Shown here one piece after another: positions 44,736-59,672 of a DNA stretch of 64,000 bases. The stretch's first letter is position 1. Every line of letters starts with the position of its first letter. Made by a program: the position numbers and the translations under genes. The stretch is taken from positions 20,674,209 through 20,738,208 of the forward strand of contig NC_079413.1 of NCBI RefSeq assembly GCF_026213295.1. The letters are read 5' to 3'. A model generated the notes under the pieces. That model ran no database searches and had not been told where the DNA came from. It saw only the letters and a program-made list of their open reading frames with translations. Source of the DNA: Gadus chalcogrammus. Taxonomy: Eukaryota > Chordata > Actinopteri > Gadiformes > Gadidae.

Positions 44736-45230
44736 AACCAGCATGTTGTCTCACCCTGGTTTATAGCGCTGTTGCTGCGAAGGTACTTTGTGGGTGCATT
44801 CCTTTTTTATGTTTTTTAGTGGCTGTCATGGCGACAAAAACCAGGCATTTCATTATTCCACACAAAGACCTTCGAAGCCGAGACCCCCTACGGCTGAGAC
44901 CCCCTGTGGTTGAGATCCGCAAATCCCAGCTGGATGATATCCTTGAAGCACTGTTGGGAAATATGAATACAGCTCTGGATCATCATCATCATCTTCATCG
45001 TTGTTTCACAGCCAGAAAACAAAACTGTCGAGTTACATGTTTGTTATACAAACGCTGGCTTCTTTCAAAACAGAGTCAAGATTCCAGCGCCATCCACTCA
45101 TGTTGTTCTTGTTGGTATTCGCCCCCGTCCCGTCTGACGGCTCCGCAGGTCCAGCCTGGATTAGAGGACATGAGTGCGTGCTGCTTTAGCAAACCTCAAC
45201 TGTGTGTTTAGGACGCAGAGCTAGTCGGAG
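44736..45230. other. Intergenic DNA, nothing recognised
   Basis: Open plus-strand frame of 173 residues (44,690-45,211) without recognisable domains. It has no splice context and no conserved motif, so I do not call a gene. Confidence 0.35.
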
Positions 45231-45232
45231 CT

Positions 45233-45410
45233 ATGACTGGATGCCTGGTCTTTTGCAGCGGCTGCGACTGGATGCCTGCTCTTATGCGGTGACTGACTGG
45301 ATTCCTTTTCTTTTGCCGTGGCTGCGACTGGATGCCTGGTCTCATGCGGTGACTGACTGGATTCCTTTTCTTTTGCAGTGGCTGCGACTTGATGCCTGGT
45401 CTTCCCTAAC
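45233..45410. repeat. 60-bp minisatellite, about three copies
   Basis: Unit contains GCTGCGACTGGATGCCTG, GCGGTGACTGACTGGATTCC and TTTTCTTTTGC. Copies start near 45,265, 45,325 and 45,385 (last partial), with a diverged copy before. Confidence 0.88.
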
Positions 45411-46160
45411 GGTTTACTGGCCAGCATCCCACCACCGTAGATACAATTTAATTTAATTGAACTACATGAATTAAAGAACTAGCTTGTATGTATGTCCATT
45501 ACGGCAGCCATTGCCCACTTGACCATCCCTGGAAGGAGGGATCCCCCGCTTTGCGGTCCTTCAGGAGATTCTTCCTTGCTAATGAAGGGGGTTTTCTTGG
45601 GGGGCGGGGGGCTAGGGTCAGGGGGCTGCATCTTCCCCAGAGGATGTCAGACTCCCTCGTTGGCTAGCTCTCTGTGTATTCGCTGTATGACTCTAACCCG
45701 GACATCCCCTTGTTGCTCATTCACCACAAGAGGCCTTGTAACAACAGCCATATTACTCAATGAACACATTAGGCAGTCCATTGTCCACGTCCTATGAACC
45801 CCACCTTAACCCCCTCCCCCCCCCCCCAGGAAGAGAAAGAGATGTGTTGCAAGGGTGTTTCAGGGAAAGAGTGCTGGCTGGAGGTCTGTGGGTGTCAGGG
45901 TTCTGTTAGAGGAACCAGCATAAGGGAGGATTCCCTCTCTCTCAGTACAACTCCTGGTTTGAACCGCTCCAAGCCAGAACCCAAGGTACTTGTCAAACAC
46001 TCACTCAAGTAAATACCCACTCAGCATGTTTGAATGAATTATTTTTTTCTTTCTGTCTCCTCCGGGGATTGTCTGAGAATTGTCTCTGTTTCGTTGTAAG
46101 TTTTATGTATTTTGTTGATTTCAGCAGAGCCGTCGTGATAGACACACCTTACACAAGCTA
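45411..46160. other. Intergenic DNA, nothing recognised
   Basis: Mixed sequence with C-run at 45,812-45,827. No gene features. Confidence 0.4.
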
Positions 46161-46180
46161 TTGCTCCCAGCACCAGCCAC

Positions 46181-46685
<505 letters not shown>

Positions 46686-46883
46686 CTAGTCTGCGGTCTG
46701 GTTTCTTCTAGTCTGGTCTGGGGAGCACTGGGTGAGTTAACCACTGGTCAAACCTCTCTCAGAACTGTCTCTGACCCAGGGAAGAGGAATGTCCAGGGCT
46801 GATCTAGAAGAACATTCACCTCACTTCAAACACACTTCCCTCTCCCTGTTAGGGAGAGAGACAGTGACACTTTACAAGGATGA

Positions 46884-48125
<1,242 letters not shown>

Positions 48126-48129
48126 GACT

Positions 48130-48230
48130 GGGGATGAGGGAGGGAGAGGGAGGGGGAGAGGGAGGGAGGGAGGGGGAATGGGAGGGAGAGGCAGAAGAGA
48201 AAGAGGGAGAGCCAGGAGAGAGAGAGGGGT

Positions 48231-48315
<85 letters not shown>

Positions 48316-48770
48316 GGAGGGTTGGAGGGGGAGAGAGGGAGGGAGAGAGGGAGGAAGACGAGAAAAGAGGGCGAAGTGAGCGAGACGATAACGAGAGTAA
48401 TGGAGGAAGAGGTAGAGAGACGGAGGAAAAAGGGAGAAAGAGGAGAAGAGAGGGTGAGGGGAAAAAGAGTCACGGTGGAGGAGGTAGAGGGACAGAGAAG
48501 AAAGGGTGAAAGAGGAGAAGAGAGGGAGAAGGTTAATAGAGCCATGGAGGATGATGTACCCAGAGAGGGGGGAGAGGGAGAAAGAGGAGAAAATAGGGAG
48601 AATAAAAAGAGAAGGTAGAGAGCGGATCCGAGGAGGAGGTAGAGAGACATTGGAGAGAGGGGGGAGAGGGAGAGAGAGGGAGGGAGAGGTGGAGAAGAGA
48701 GGGAGAGAGGTAAAAGTGAGGGAGGGGGATGAAGAGAAGATGGTGAGGGAGACAACACAGTCAGAACAAG
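48130..48770. repeat. Purine-rich region with (GA)n core
   Basis: Pure GA array at 48,235-48,309 inside 640 bp of GA/GGA sequence on the plus strand. GAGGTAGAGGGACAGAG-like phrases recur every 60-100 bp. Open frames are compositional. Confidence 0.93.
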
Positions 48771-48824
48771 AGGAAAATAAACTTTGATGACGTCACCATC
48801 ACTGCAACCGAACCTTTCCCAGTC

Positions 48825-48862
48825 TCAGGAGGGGGGGGGAGGGGGGAGAGGGGGGAGGGCGG
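48825..48862. repeat. G-run cluster
   Basis: Four or more runs of 5 to 9 G residues within 40 bp, a strong candidate for a G-quadruplex on the plus strand. Confidence 0.8.
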
Positions 48863-49354
48863 ATTGGAAACACATTCCCTGAACCGTGTCGCCGTCTTAA
48901 TCACCGTGGCGATGGCTTCTCCCTCTCTTGACGTCAGCCGCTAATATGAAGCAGCCATGCGCTCCCCCTGTTGCGTGGCTCGGTTCAACCCCACCTGGGT
49001 GTCGTTGTTCTGGGGTCAGTGGAGCGAGCGGGCGACCGCGTCAGCAGCTGGGTGGGAGAGGGCTGTGATTGGTGGAGGCAGGGAAGGCAATAGAAAACAG
49101 ATGAGGTAGAGATCCTGAAACAAAGAGCAGATTACCAGATGGGGAGCGTGAGGGTGGCTGCAGGGACACGATTCCCATTACTGTGTGTTGGACTACTATT
49201 CAACTTTGTCCAAAGTGACACACAGTAAATTCAGATACATCTCAATAATGGGCAGGTAGGAGATATATCACTGAGGGATGACTTTAAGTAAAGTTCTGGA
49301 CATTGGGGATCAAATCCAGTACACAGTCCCAGTAAAGTATAGTTTAAGAATTTG
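48863..49354. other. Intergenic DNA, nothing recognised
   Basis: Unique-looking sequence without gene features. Confidence 0.4.
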
Positions 49355-49517
49355 ACATTTACAACATTTAGCAGATGCTTTTATCCAAAGCGACTTGCAA
49401 CGGCCCTTGCACCGCAAGGCAACAGCCCAGTCGTAAGGAGCAGTTAGGGTTAGGTGTCTTACTCTGGTACACCTCAACAGGGCCAGGGATCTGCCCGCTC
49501 TACCTCCTGAGCTAAGC
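49355..49517 (-). mobile_element. tRNA-derived SINE, third copy, with a different tail
   Basis: The minus strand reads TTAGCTCAGGAGGTAGAGCG at the head, a middle with GAGTAAGACACCTAACCC, and the tail CGCTTTGGATAAAAGCATCT followed by GCTAAATGTTGTAAATG. Head and middle match the copies at 2513 and 5237. The tail is a different, very common fish module, so this is a related SINE family with another LINE-derived 3' end. Confidence 0.8.
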
Positions 49518-49900
49518 CCACCCACAACCCAAGAATTCCTTCCCTCAGAAATCCGTCAGAGCACACCAGTTTCAGAGCATAGTGTTCCTGCTGAATGAGC
49601 TTATTTGGGCCAGAGTTCAGAGACATCTTTACCCTTCAGACTCCTGTCATTTACAGGATTAAAGCATTGAACTGATGGAACGGTCCACTGTGTTCTGTGG
49701 ACTGATGTTTTCCATGTGTTGCGTGTTTTGTCGCTGGGTTAAGAAATTCGGATTACTTTGAGTTGGTGTCAGTGGTTTCATAGAGTTAGCACTTCAGGGG
49801 TCCTGCTGGACTTATCGTCACGAGGGATCTCACAAAAATGAATGGACAGCTGGTCTCCCCATTTTGGGACAGAACCAGAGGTCCTTAGAATCATAATTTT
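49518..49900. other. Intergenic DNA, nothing recognised
   Basis: Short unique stretch between the SINE and a purine array. Confidence 0.4.
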
Positions 49901-49904
49901 ATGC

Positions 49905-50255
49905 CTGGGAGGTGGGAGGTGGAGGAGAAGGAGTTTGAGGGAGGGAGGGAGGGAGGGAGGGAGTGGGAGGTGGAGGAGAAGGGGGAGGAGGGAGGGAGGG
50001 AGGGAGTGGGAGGTGGAGGAGAAGGGGGAGGAGGGAGGGAGGAGGAGGGGGAGGTGGAGGAGAAGGGGGAGGAGGGAGGGAGGGAGGGAGTGGGAGGTGG
50101 AGGAGAAGGGGGAGGAGGGAGGGGGAGGAGGAGGAGAGGAGGGTGGAGGGGGAGGGAGGGAGGAGGAGGGGGAGGTGGAGGAGAAGGGGGAGGAGGGAGG
50201 GAGGGAGGGAGTGGGAGGTGGAGGAGAAGGGGGAGGAGGGAGGGAGGGAGGAGAA
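49905..50255. repeat. GGA-rich minisatellite
   Basis: Units built on GTGGGAGGTGGAGGAGAAGG then GGGAGGAGGGAGGGAGGGA, about 50-65 bp long, repeated roughly six times. All frames are open for lack of stops. Confidence 0.95.
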
Positions 50256-50572
50256 GGAGATCGCTGGCAGTTTGGCGTGGCGCCAATCCATGTGTCAGCT
50301 GGGTGTGAGACGTCACTCCTCCGTGAGAACGAAGGAGCTGGCCCGCAGTTAGCCTCGCTGTAGACGCTTTCAATTGTGAAACGTTTTGTGTTTCGGCAAA
50401 GTGGTTTAACATGGGACCAAGATCACTGGAATGCATGTCGAAAACTCTTTTCCTAGAAATGTACATATGTACATGTCATGCACTACACGATTCTTTGGAT
50501 TTGTTATTGTTTCTTTACAGTATTTATTTGTCGAGCAGAGCAGAACCATTGAGCAATGGCATCCATCACCAC

Positions 50573-51880
<1,308 letters not shown>

Positions 51881-51889
51881 TGATCCAAG

Positions 51890-52640
51890 TGGTCTCTACT
51901 CTGTTGTTTCTCCCCTGCTGCTGTCTTCACTCTGTTGTCTCTGCTGTTTCTACTCTGCTGCTGCCTTACTTGGTTGTATCTGTTGTTTCTACTCTGCTGT
52001 TGTCTCTTCTCTGTTGTCTCTGTTGTTTATATTTGGGTGTTTCTATTCTGCTGGTGTGTCTTCTCTGTTGTCTCTGTTGTTTATATTTGGGTGTTTCTAC
52101 TCTGCTGGTGTCTCTTCTCTGCTGTCTCTGTTGTTTATCTTTGGGTGTTTCTACTCTGCTGGTTTCTCTTCTCTGCTGTCTCTTCTATGTTGTCTCTACT
52201 ATTGTATCTTCTCAGTAGTTTCTACTCAGCTTTTTTTTTTTACTATTATCTCTCTATTCTGTTGTCTCTACTCTTCTGCTGTTTCTACTGTGTTGTCTAC
52301 AATCTGTAACTCTTCTGCTGTTTCTACTCAGTTTTCTCCACTCGGAAGCTGTCTCAATTCGGTTGTGTCTGCACTGTTGTCTCTAGTTTGCTGCTATTTC
52401 TACCTTGCTGTCTCTACTTGGCTGCTGTTTCTACTCTGTTGGCTGTACTCTGCTGCTGTTTCTAATCTGTTGTCTCTTCAAACTGACTTTTTAGTCTGTT
52501 TAAACTTGTATCAATCTGCTGTCTATACTCTGCTCTTTCTGTATTCTGATACAAGCTACCGCTCTAGTCTGTTTCAAGCTAACTCTGCTGTCTGTAGTCT
52601 CTACGTCCAATTGACTCTCCCCGCTGCTTGAATTTGTTTC
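51890..52640. repeat. CT/TG-rich degenerate tandem repeat with a 54-bp core unit
   Basis: The core at about 52,010-52,190 has a 54-bp unit with TTTCTACTCTGCTGGTGTCT and TGTTGTTTATATTTGGGTG, three to four copies. Diverged 'GTTTCTACTCTGCTG' phrases spread over 750 bp. Since 54 is divisible by three and the sequence lacks TAA/TAG/TGA, several frames stay open (up to 280 codons). The translations are Leu/Ser/Cys repeats, judged not a gene. Confidence 0.85.
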
Positions 52641-54140
52641 AAGCTGCTTTCATCTGTATCTGCTTCCATCTGTCTCTGCTCTGCTTCAATCTGTCTCTTG
52701 TCTGATCAAATGTATCTCTCCTATGGAACAATATTTCTGCACTCTGATATTTGTTTCATGGTCCAGGCTGTCTCTGGTCCAGGCTGTTTCCACTCGGCCT
52801 CAAGCTGTCTTGTGAGCTGCGTGTCTCCGGTCTTCTGCGGTGCTTTCCCTTCCGCTTCATGGTCACTGCGTCTTGGCGGTCAGTTCAAGCTCCTGACGCT
52901 CATTACTTTTAATTGTGTTTATCCTGTCTTGGCCCAGGAACAATCAGCTCCAGCTTAAAAGAGCCAACCGCTCTTGTTATGACTATTGGGGCCATTACTG
53001 GAGATTTCCTCTCCAATTAATGAATGGGGTTTGAGGGCTTGGACGAAGGTAGGGACCCCTGAGCAGACCAGCCCCCAGGCCCCCGGGGGCCCAAACATGA
53101 CACATTAGGGGTCACACCTTAAACCTAACCCGCCCAATTGATGTTTTCCACCACTAAACCACCATGTGTTCTTCAGCTTTTGTTAGTAGTTGGTTAATGT
53201 TTAAAGACAGCGGTTAGAGGGTGAGGTCACTACCTACCATGTACTATGTAGTACTATGTTACTACTAATACTATCAATGCACAGACATTTTTATCTTACT
53301 TTCAGGAAGTTAGATGAATGTAAAACCCAAAGGAGACACGACACCAGCACCCTAATACAGCTAGAGTTCAGTGCGTTGAACAGCAGAAGAGGAAACACTA
53401 CCAACCTACTATTTATCAATATAGTAGTTACGTATCACTGTTGTATCAGTAAAACAAAAGAATGGTGCATCTCATAGCTATCGATACTTGAATGTATATT
53501 TTACCTAAAGATAGGCTAGGTGATTTGGTGATACCAGCCAGAGTAAGATACCTCCCTCCAAAGCCACGCCCCCAAAACACATGACTAGCTCGCTAGCTTT
53601 AGCAGAAGGACTGCGCCTAGCCTTGTGGAAGACTAGGGTCATGTGACTAGGAAGCCGGGTAGGTAAGCAGACAGACAGGTAAGACATCCAATCATTGCAT
53701 TCGGGAGGAAGACAATGATGGTATGGGCTTCTTTTGTAAAGATAACATTCCTTTATTTTTTTATTGTCAGAGCATTTGATTTATTGATTGCTTTTAGGAT
53801 GTAAAGAGAATTTCAACAAATATGACTGATTTGATAAATTGCCTAGCCTACCTATAACTATATTTGCCTTCTCATCTCATTAGAGAATGAGTGGTCAGCT
53901 CTGAACACACCCCCACCTCCACCCCCAATGGCTTGGCACAGAGAGGACCAGGAAAAGTGTGTTGTAGGTGCATCTCTGACGCAAGCTAACGTGTAGTTGT
54001 AGTGTCTGGTGTCACAGAGACGCATAGCAACGCAAATGCTGTCTATTTATACACTTCCACATCCATGCTATTTTGAACCTCACCGAACAGGAGGGCCCGC
54101 CACTTCCTCCCAGCGGCCGCGACCTATGGACTCACACGTC
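52641..54140. other. Intergenic DNA, nothing recognised
   Basis: Ordinary sequence with no recognisable gene, RNA or repeat family. Confidence 0.4.
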
Positions 54141-54148
54141 GGGTGTTC

Positions 54149-54367
54149 TCAGAATTCAACTGACACCCCTGACATTTCTCTGGATTCCGACTGAATTATC
54201 ACGGAATTCCATTTGAATTCTTACGGAATTCCAACTGACGTTTCTCTGGATTCCAACTGAATTATCACAGAATTCCGTTTAAATTCTCAGAGTGCCAACT
54301 GTCTTTTCTCTGGATATGACTGAATTATCACGGAATTCCATTTAAATTCTCACAGAATTCCAACCGA
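54149..54367. repeat. ~65-bp minisatellite rich in GAATTC
   Basis: About three units of 63-67 bp with TCTCTGGATTCCAACTGAAT, TATCACGGAATTCC and TTTAAATTCTCACAG. Unit starts are near 54,176, 54,243 and 54,306. Confidence 0.9.
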
Positions 54368-55780
54368 ACACATTGAAGCTGCTTATTGACTGTGTGACCA
54401 TCCGACAAATACTTTGTAAAGCTTAGGGCAACAATGTGTGCTGATGTATACATCGGCCACAACTACTTGTGATTCATTTCATTATGTTATCTACCTTGGT
54501 GTTATTACAACATGATGACGTATTGACAACATATTATGGGAAAGACACATTTAGGAAAGAAATCTTGTGGTTGCTCACTGACGATGTTTTTGGTTGGTTT
54601 TATTGGTTTGTTTGACCCCTGACCCCGCATCTGGTATCGGTCTGCTGAAACAGGACTATGCAAATAGACGGATACCTTGTGTGACGGCATGTTGTGCAAT
54701 GATTTACTCTACTTCAAATGATCGAATTTCTCTGTTGATTATCATTATGACTACGACCTGAAATGTAGAAAAGAGATGGTTGAACTACAAGGCAGAAGAG
54801 GTTCAGATTCGGCTCTAGAATGAACCCAGTCCCTCGGAACTTAATGACAGCTTCCTGCGCTCTTAGAACAGACCCGACTCAGCCTAATGAAATAATTAAA
54901 AATGAATGAATGTCTAATGAACGCTTTATTTAACCTTTTGAACGTCTATTAACAATTCATGCCTCCGCCGCTCAGAGGCGAGCCATGCACAATATTCTGC
55001 AGTGCAGAGTGATCACAGTACACGTTGATATGCTGCGTACACCGACAGGAGGTACAGACAATACACCAGATGCCGGCACGCTTTGTCATTACAAAGAATA
55101 GTTTGGATAGTAGCTTGGATAATTTTGAGTAAAGTGCTTAGGTAATGAATATACACATTCGAGGCTGTTTGACGCATTCGCCTTCTCTCCTTACATGTCG
55201 TTCATACGGGCCTCATCAATCCCCCTTCACAAAGGAACCTTTCAATGGCTCTTAACACTGGTTAATAACTACATGCTAATATAAGTACCATCCCAGGGCA
55301 TAAGGCTGTGTTAACAATGTCTTCCCTTCCAGAGCTCCAGCAGGATTAGGAAACGTCCAACTGGACACATGCTAGATGATTCACCCTCCTGGATTTCTTC
55401 CTTTTTTCCTTCTCTTCCCTCCCCCCCTTCTTTCCCCAGTGAAGCCAACAGATGTATCACTGGAGGAATGGCTGACTTCCTCTCCGTGGCACTACACAGG
55501 GATAATTCATCTTCATCGAGGTCTGGCTGGGGCTGAATGGGTTCCCCGCCCTGCGGGCCAGATGTATTGTGTCTGTTTGACAAATGAAATGGCCTTGCGT
55601 TCTGCGTACAACACTTCCCCATCGTTCCGCCTAGCTCTCCTCTGAGCCGCTCAAAGTCTGGCCTGGAGGCTGGGGTCTTAAAGGCTCCCCTCCCGGGGCC
55701 TTAGCAGTCCGCCCTTCTGTAAATACGTGACTCAAAAACAATTTGAGTCAAACTCAGTTCTGTCTCGTTTCCTCTCCCCC
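54368..55780. other. Intergenic DNA and presumed TMEM100 3' UTR
   Basis: AT-rich unique sequence. The right part lies 3' of TMEM100 and may include its 3' UTR. No other gene supported. Confidence 0.4.
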
Positions 55781-55786
55781 AGGCGA

Positions 55787-56257
55787 TCACCTCTGCTGGC
55801 CGGGGGGCAGCCTCTCGCCGAAGATGCTCTTGCGGGGGGCCACCAGGGTGGTCTGGCTCTCCCGCCGCCGCTCCTTCCGGCGGCCCAGCCTCACCCGCCA
55901 GCAGGCGACGCTGGCGGCCAGCAGCAGCAGGCCGGCGGACAGCAGCACCAGACCGAAGTAGGAGATGGTGGAGCCGTGGGAGTTGAAGCTGTAGGCCACG
56001 GCCGTGACCACCACGCCGGCGATCAGCACCACCACGCCGAACGGCACGGTGCAGCGGTAGCACGACAGCTCCGCCCCACCCGTGGCCGCCGTCAGCTGGT
56101 GCTCGTTGACCAATGGGATGCTGACGTGGGCGGGGGCGGGAGCCGGGGCGCAGAGATCCTCCTCCTCGTTGTTGTTGTTGGGTTTGTCCGCCGGCGGGAC
56201 GCGCTCGGGGGACGGCGGTGCCGTCATCGCGGCGCTCTTGGCGGTCGCTTCGGGCAT
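55787..56257 (-). CDS. TMEM100: Transmembrane protein 100
   Basis: One uninterrupted coding exon of 156 residues (human about 134). It has a Pro/Ala-rich, variable N terminus with NNNNEEED (residues 27-34). The conserved block VNEHQLTAATGGAELSCYRC (50-69) follows, then two membrane segments, about 71-91 (VPFGVVVLIAGVVVTAVAY) and 99-119 (SYFGLVLLSAGLLLLAAS), joined by the short SFNSHGST loop. The basic tail has RRKERRRESQTTLVA. These features match TMEM100, a two-pass protein regulated by BMP9/ALK1 in endothelium and reported to adjust TRPA1-TRPV1 in sensory neurons. A second Met at residue 11 could be an alternative start. A splice acceptor probably lies just above 56,379 with a non-coding first exon near 57.4 kb. 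It is head-to-head with PCTP, its neighbour in human 17q22. Whether this is the a or b fish copy is unknown. Confidence 0.94.
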   Translation of the reverse strand: MPEATAKSAAMTAPPSPERVPPADKPNNNNEEEDLCAPAPAPAHVSIPLVNEHQLTAATGGAELSCYRCTVPFGVVVLIAGVVVTAVAYSFNSHGSTISYFGLVLLSAGLLLLAASVACWRVRLGRRKERRRESQTTLVAPRKSIFGERLPPGQQR

Positions 56258-56682
56258 CGCGGCGAGATCTCGTGGCGTGAAACGGGTTCCTTAAGAAGGG
56301 TTACTTGATGCGCCTCCTGTTGACCGGGGCTTTAAATCCGCTCTTCTTCTACCGATGTTCCCGTCGTCTCAGCAGGAAGCTGCGAGGAGACAAAGACGAA
56401 CGGGGTTAGCGCGAAAGTAAAGGGGACATAAAATCTCACACATGGTGTTGCTCAACGGACCGAATGTTTCCAGGGAGCGAGGGGACTATTCACTGATTGC
56501 ACATTTTCGCAACACTCGTTTTTAAGACAAACAGCACTCAGCGTCTTGGACGCCACGGAGCCTCTTTGCACAACCCCAGCCCCTCGTCTCAGAGTGGGCT
56601 CCGAGCCCAACCAGACATTCCCTGGAGAGCTGGGCCACGCCACGTTACCAGGGCGCTCCTGGGAATGGAACCCGCGTCACAC

Positions 56683-56740
56683 TGATCAACAGTCTCATAA
56701 ACAGATCAGGAGTGGATCTGTTTATGAAGACTGTTGATCA
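56683..56740. repeat. Near-perfect hairpin in the presumed TMEM100 intron
   Basis: Arms TGATCAACAGTCTCATAAAC... (56,683-56,707) and its complement (56,715-56,740) match over 25 bp with a single one-base bulge, around a 7-base loop AGGAGTG. There is no obvious sister copy in this window. Confidence 0.85.
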
Positions 56741-57556
56741 CAAATAACTTGTTAGGGTAGAATGATGCCTGATGAGGCGTTTAAGCCTGTGTGGGATTCA
56801 AAAGCCCTCAGTAATGAAGGAATTACTCCTACCTAGGCTAATTTCTTCAAAACATGTATGCACAAATGCCTTGCTATGGTCCTCTTTTCTGTAGGTGAAC
56901 CTAAAACTAAATAGTATTGCAAACCTATTCACACATCAAGTAGGCTGTATCAAACTACAAATTAACATTGAACAAATTATGGTTTAGTCATGCTTAGTAC
57001 TTCATACCTAGGCTTATGTCTATCACACTTTGTTACATTCTCATGTTTGAGCAAATTAGAATAAACATAGATCGATCAGACTGACCAAACACAGGGTTGG
57101 GTTTTCCAAACTCTGGGTAAATATTCCATATATTTTGGAATATTTTAGAAGGATATTGGCCAATTATTACAAACAATAGCCTATGCTCATGTAACTTTAA
57201 TTTAACGTGGCACCTTTTTGGGTCCCAACGACTCGTTTGGTTTCTAATCATCTTGTCAGGTTTCACGACAAACTAGGCTACAAGCTTTCTTAACCCAGCA
57301 CCGCAGAGTGTGCAACCAGTTGCACGGAACAAAGTTATAAATTATTACTTTTCTAAACGACGAAAGAAAAACAGTTAATTGATGGTTTAAATACCTTACA
57401 GGAGGGTTCCATTTCGCACGCTTTCAAACAGAACGTCCTCGGCTAATCCACCTGAAGAGTTTTCTCCGAGAGCAGCGCAGTGCGGACCATCGGTCCGGTC
57501 CTCCGGTCTATCCGGTCCTCCGGTCGCGTCGGGCTCCTTTCTGCTCTGGCTCGGCT

Positions 57557-57690
57557 CTCCGGTCGCCGTGTCGGGACCCCGACGGTTAATCACTCCGGTG
57601 TCTCCGGTCGCGTGACGGGACCCCTGCTGTTTATCAGTCGGGTGTCTCCGGTCGCCGTGACGGGACCCCTGCTGTTAATCAGTTGGGTGT
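57557..57690. repeat. ~45-bp minisatellite upstream of TMEM100
   Basis: Three units starting at 57,557, 57,602 and 57,646, with CTCCGGTCGCCGTGACGGGA, CCCCTGCTGTTAATCAGT and GGGTGT. Simple CCGGTCCTCCGGTC repeats precede it from 57,490. Confidence 0.9.
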
Positions 57691-57856
57691 CTCTGCTGTC
57701 TCCGCTCTGTCTCTTTGATCTTCATTGAACCGCTCTGCTCGTGGACCAGGGACCGGGTAGCTGGCTGCTGCTCTCCAACTCTTTCGCTCGGTTTTATTCG
57801 AGCCCTCCTTAACCCCTTAGTGCGGAGCTCGTTTATTTACCCCTTGGGCGCGCGTT

Positions 57857-59480
<1,624 letters not shown>

Positions 59481-59487
59481 CCAACGT

Positions 59488-59655
59488 ACGCCCCGACCCT
59501 GGGATCTGAACCCTCACCGTACCGCCTACCGTACGCCGGGACTCTGGGATGTGAACCCCTCGCCGTACCGCCCACCGTACGCCCCGACCCTGTGATCTGA
59601 ACGACTCGCCGTACCACCCACAGCACGCCATACGCCCGGACCCTGGGATCTGAAT
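59488..59655. repeat. ~46-bp minisatellite just upstream of the PCTP start
   Basis: Four units starting near 59,488, 59,533, 59,579 and 59,632, each with ACGCCCCGACCCTGGGATCT, GAACC and CGCCGTACCGCCCACCGT. The last ends about 20 bases before the PCTP ATG at 59,673, so the array probably covers the 5' UTR and part of the promoter. Confidence 0.88.
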
Positions 59656-59672
59656 CGTTCCAGCTTGGAAAC

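Larger units (their letters stand above)
56258..57720 (-). promoter_or_regulatory. Candidate TMEM100 5' UTR intron, first exon and promoter
   Basis: On the minus strand TCCTCGCAG ends at 56,380, giving a plausible acceptor with 5' UTR at 56,379-56,258. A donor-like CTCCTGTAAGGTATTT lies near 57,395-57,410. GC-rich DNA with a TCCGGTC-type minisatellite fills 57,480-57,690 and could be the promoter region. None of this is confirmed by coding sequence. Confidence 0.35.

Noticed and set aside
44690..45211. 173-codon plus-strand frame
   Set aside because: No recognisable motif, and it ends by running into the start of the 60-bp minisatellite; likely chance.
49842..50466. Open frames of 130-190 codons on both strands
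   Set aside because: GGA minisatellite composition, no conserved protein features.
55727..56308. 193-codon plus-strand frame opposite TMEM100
   Set aside because: Antisense shadow; the minus strand has the conserved two-pass membrane protein.
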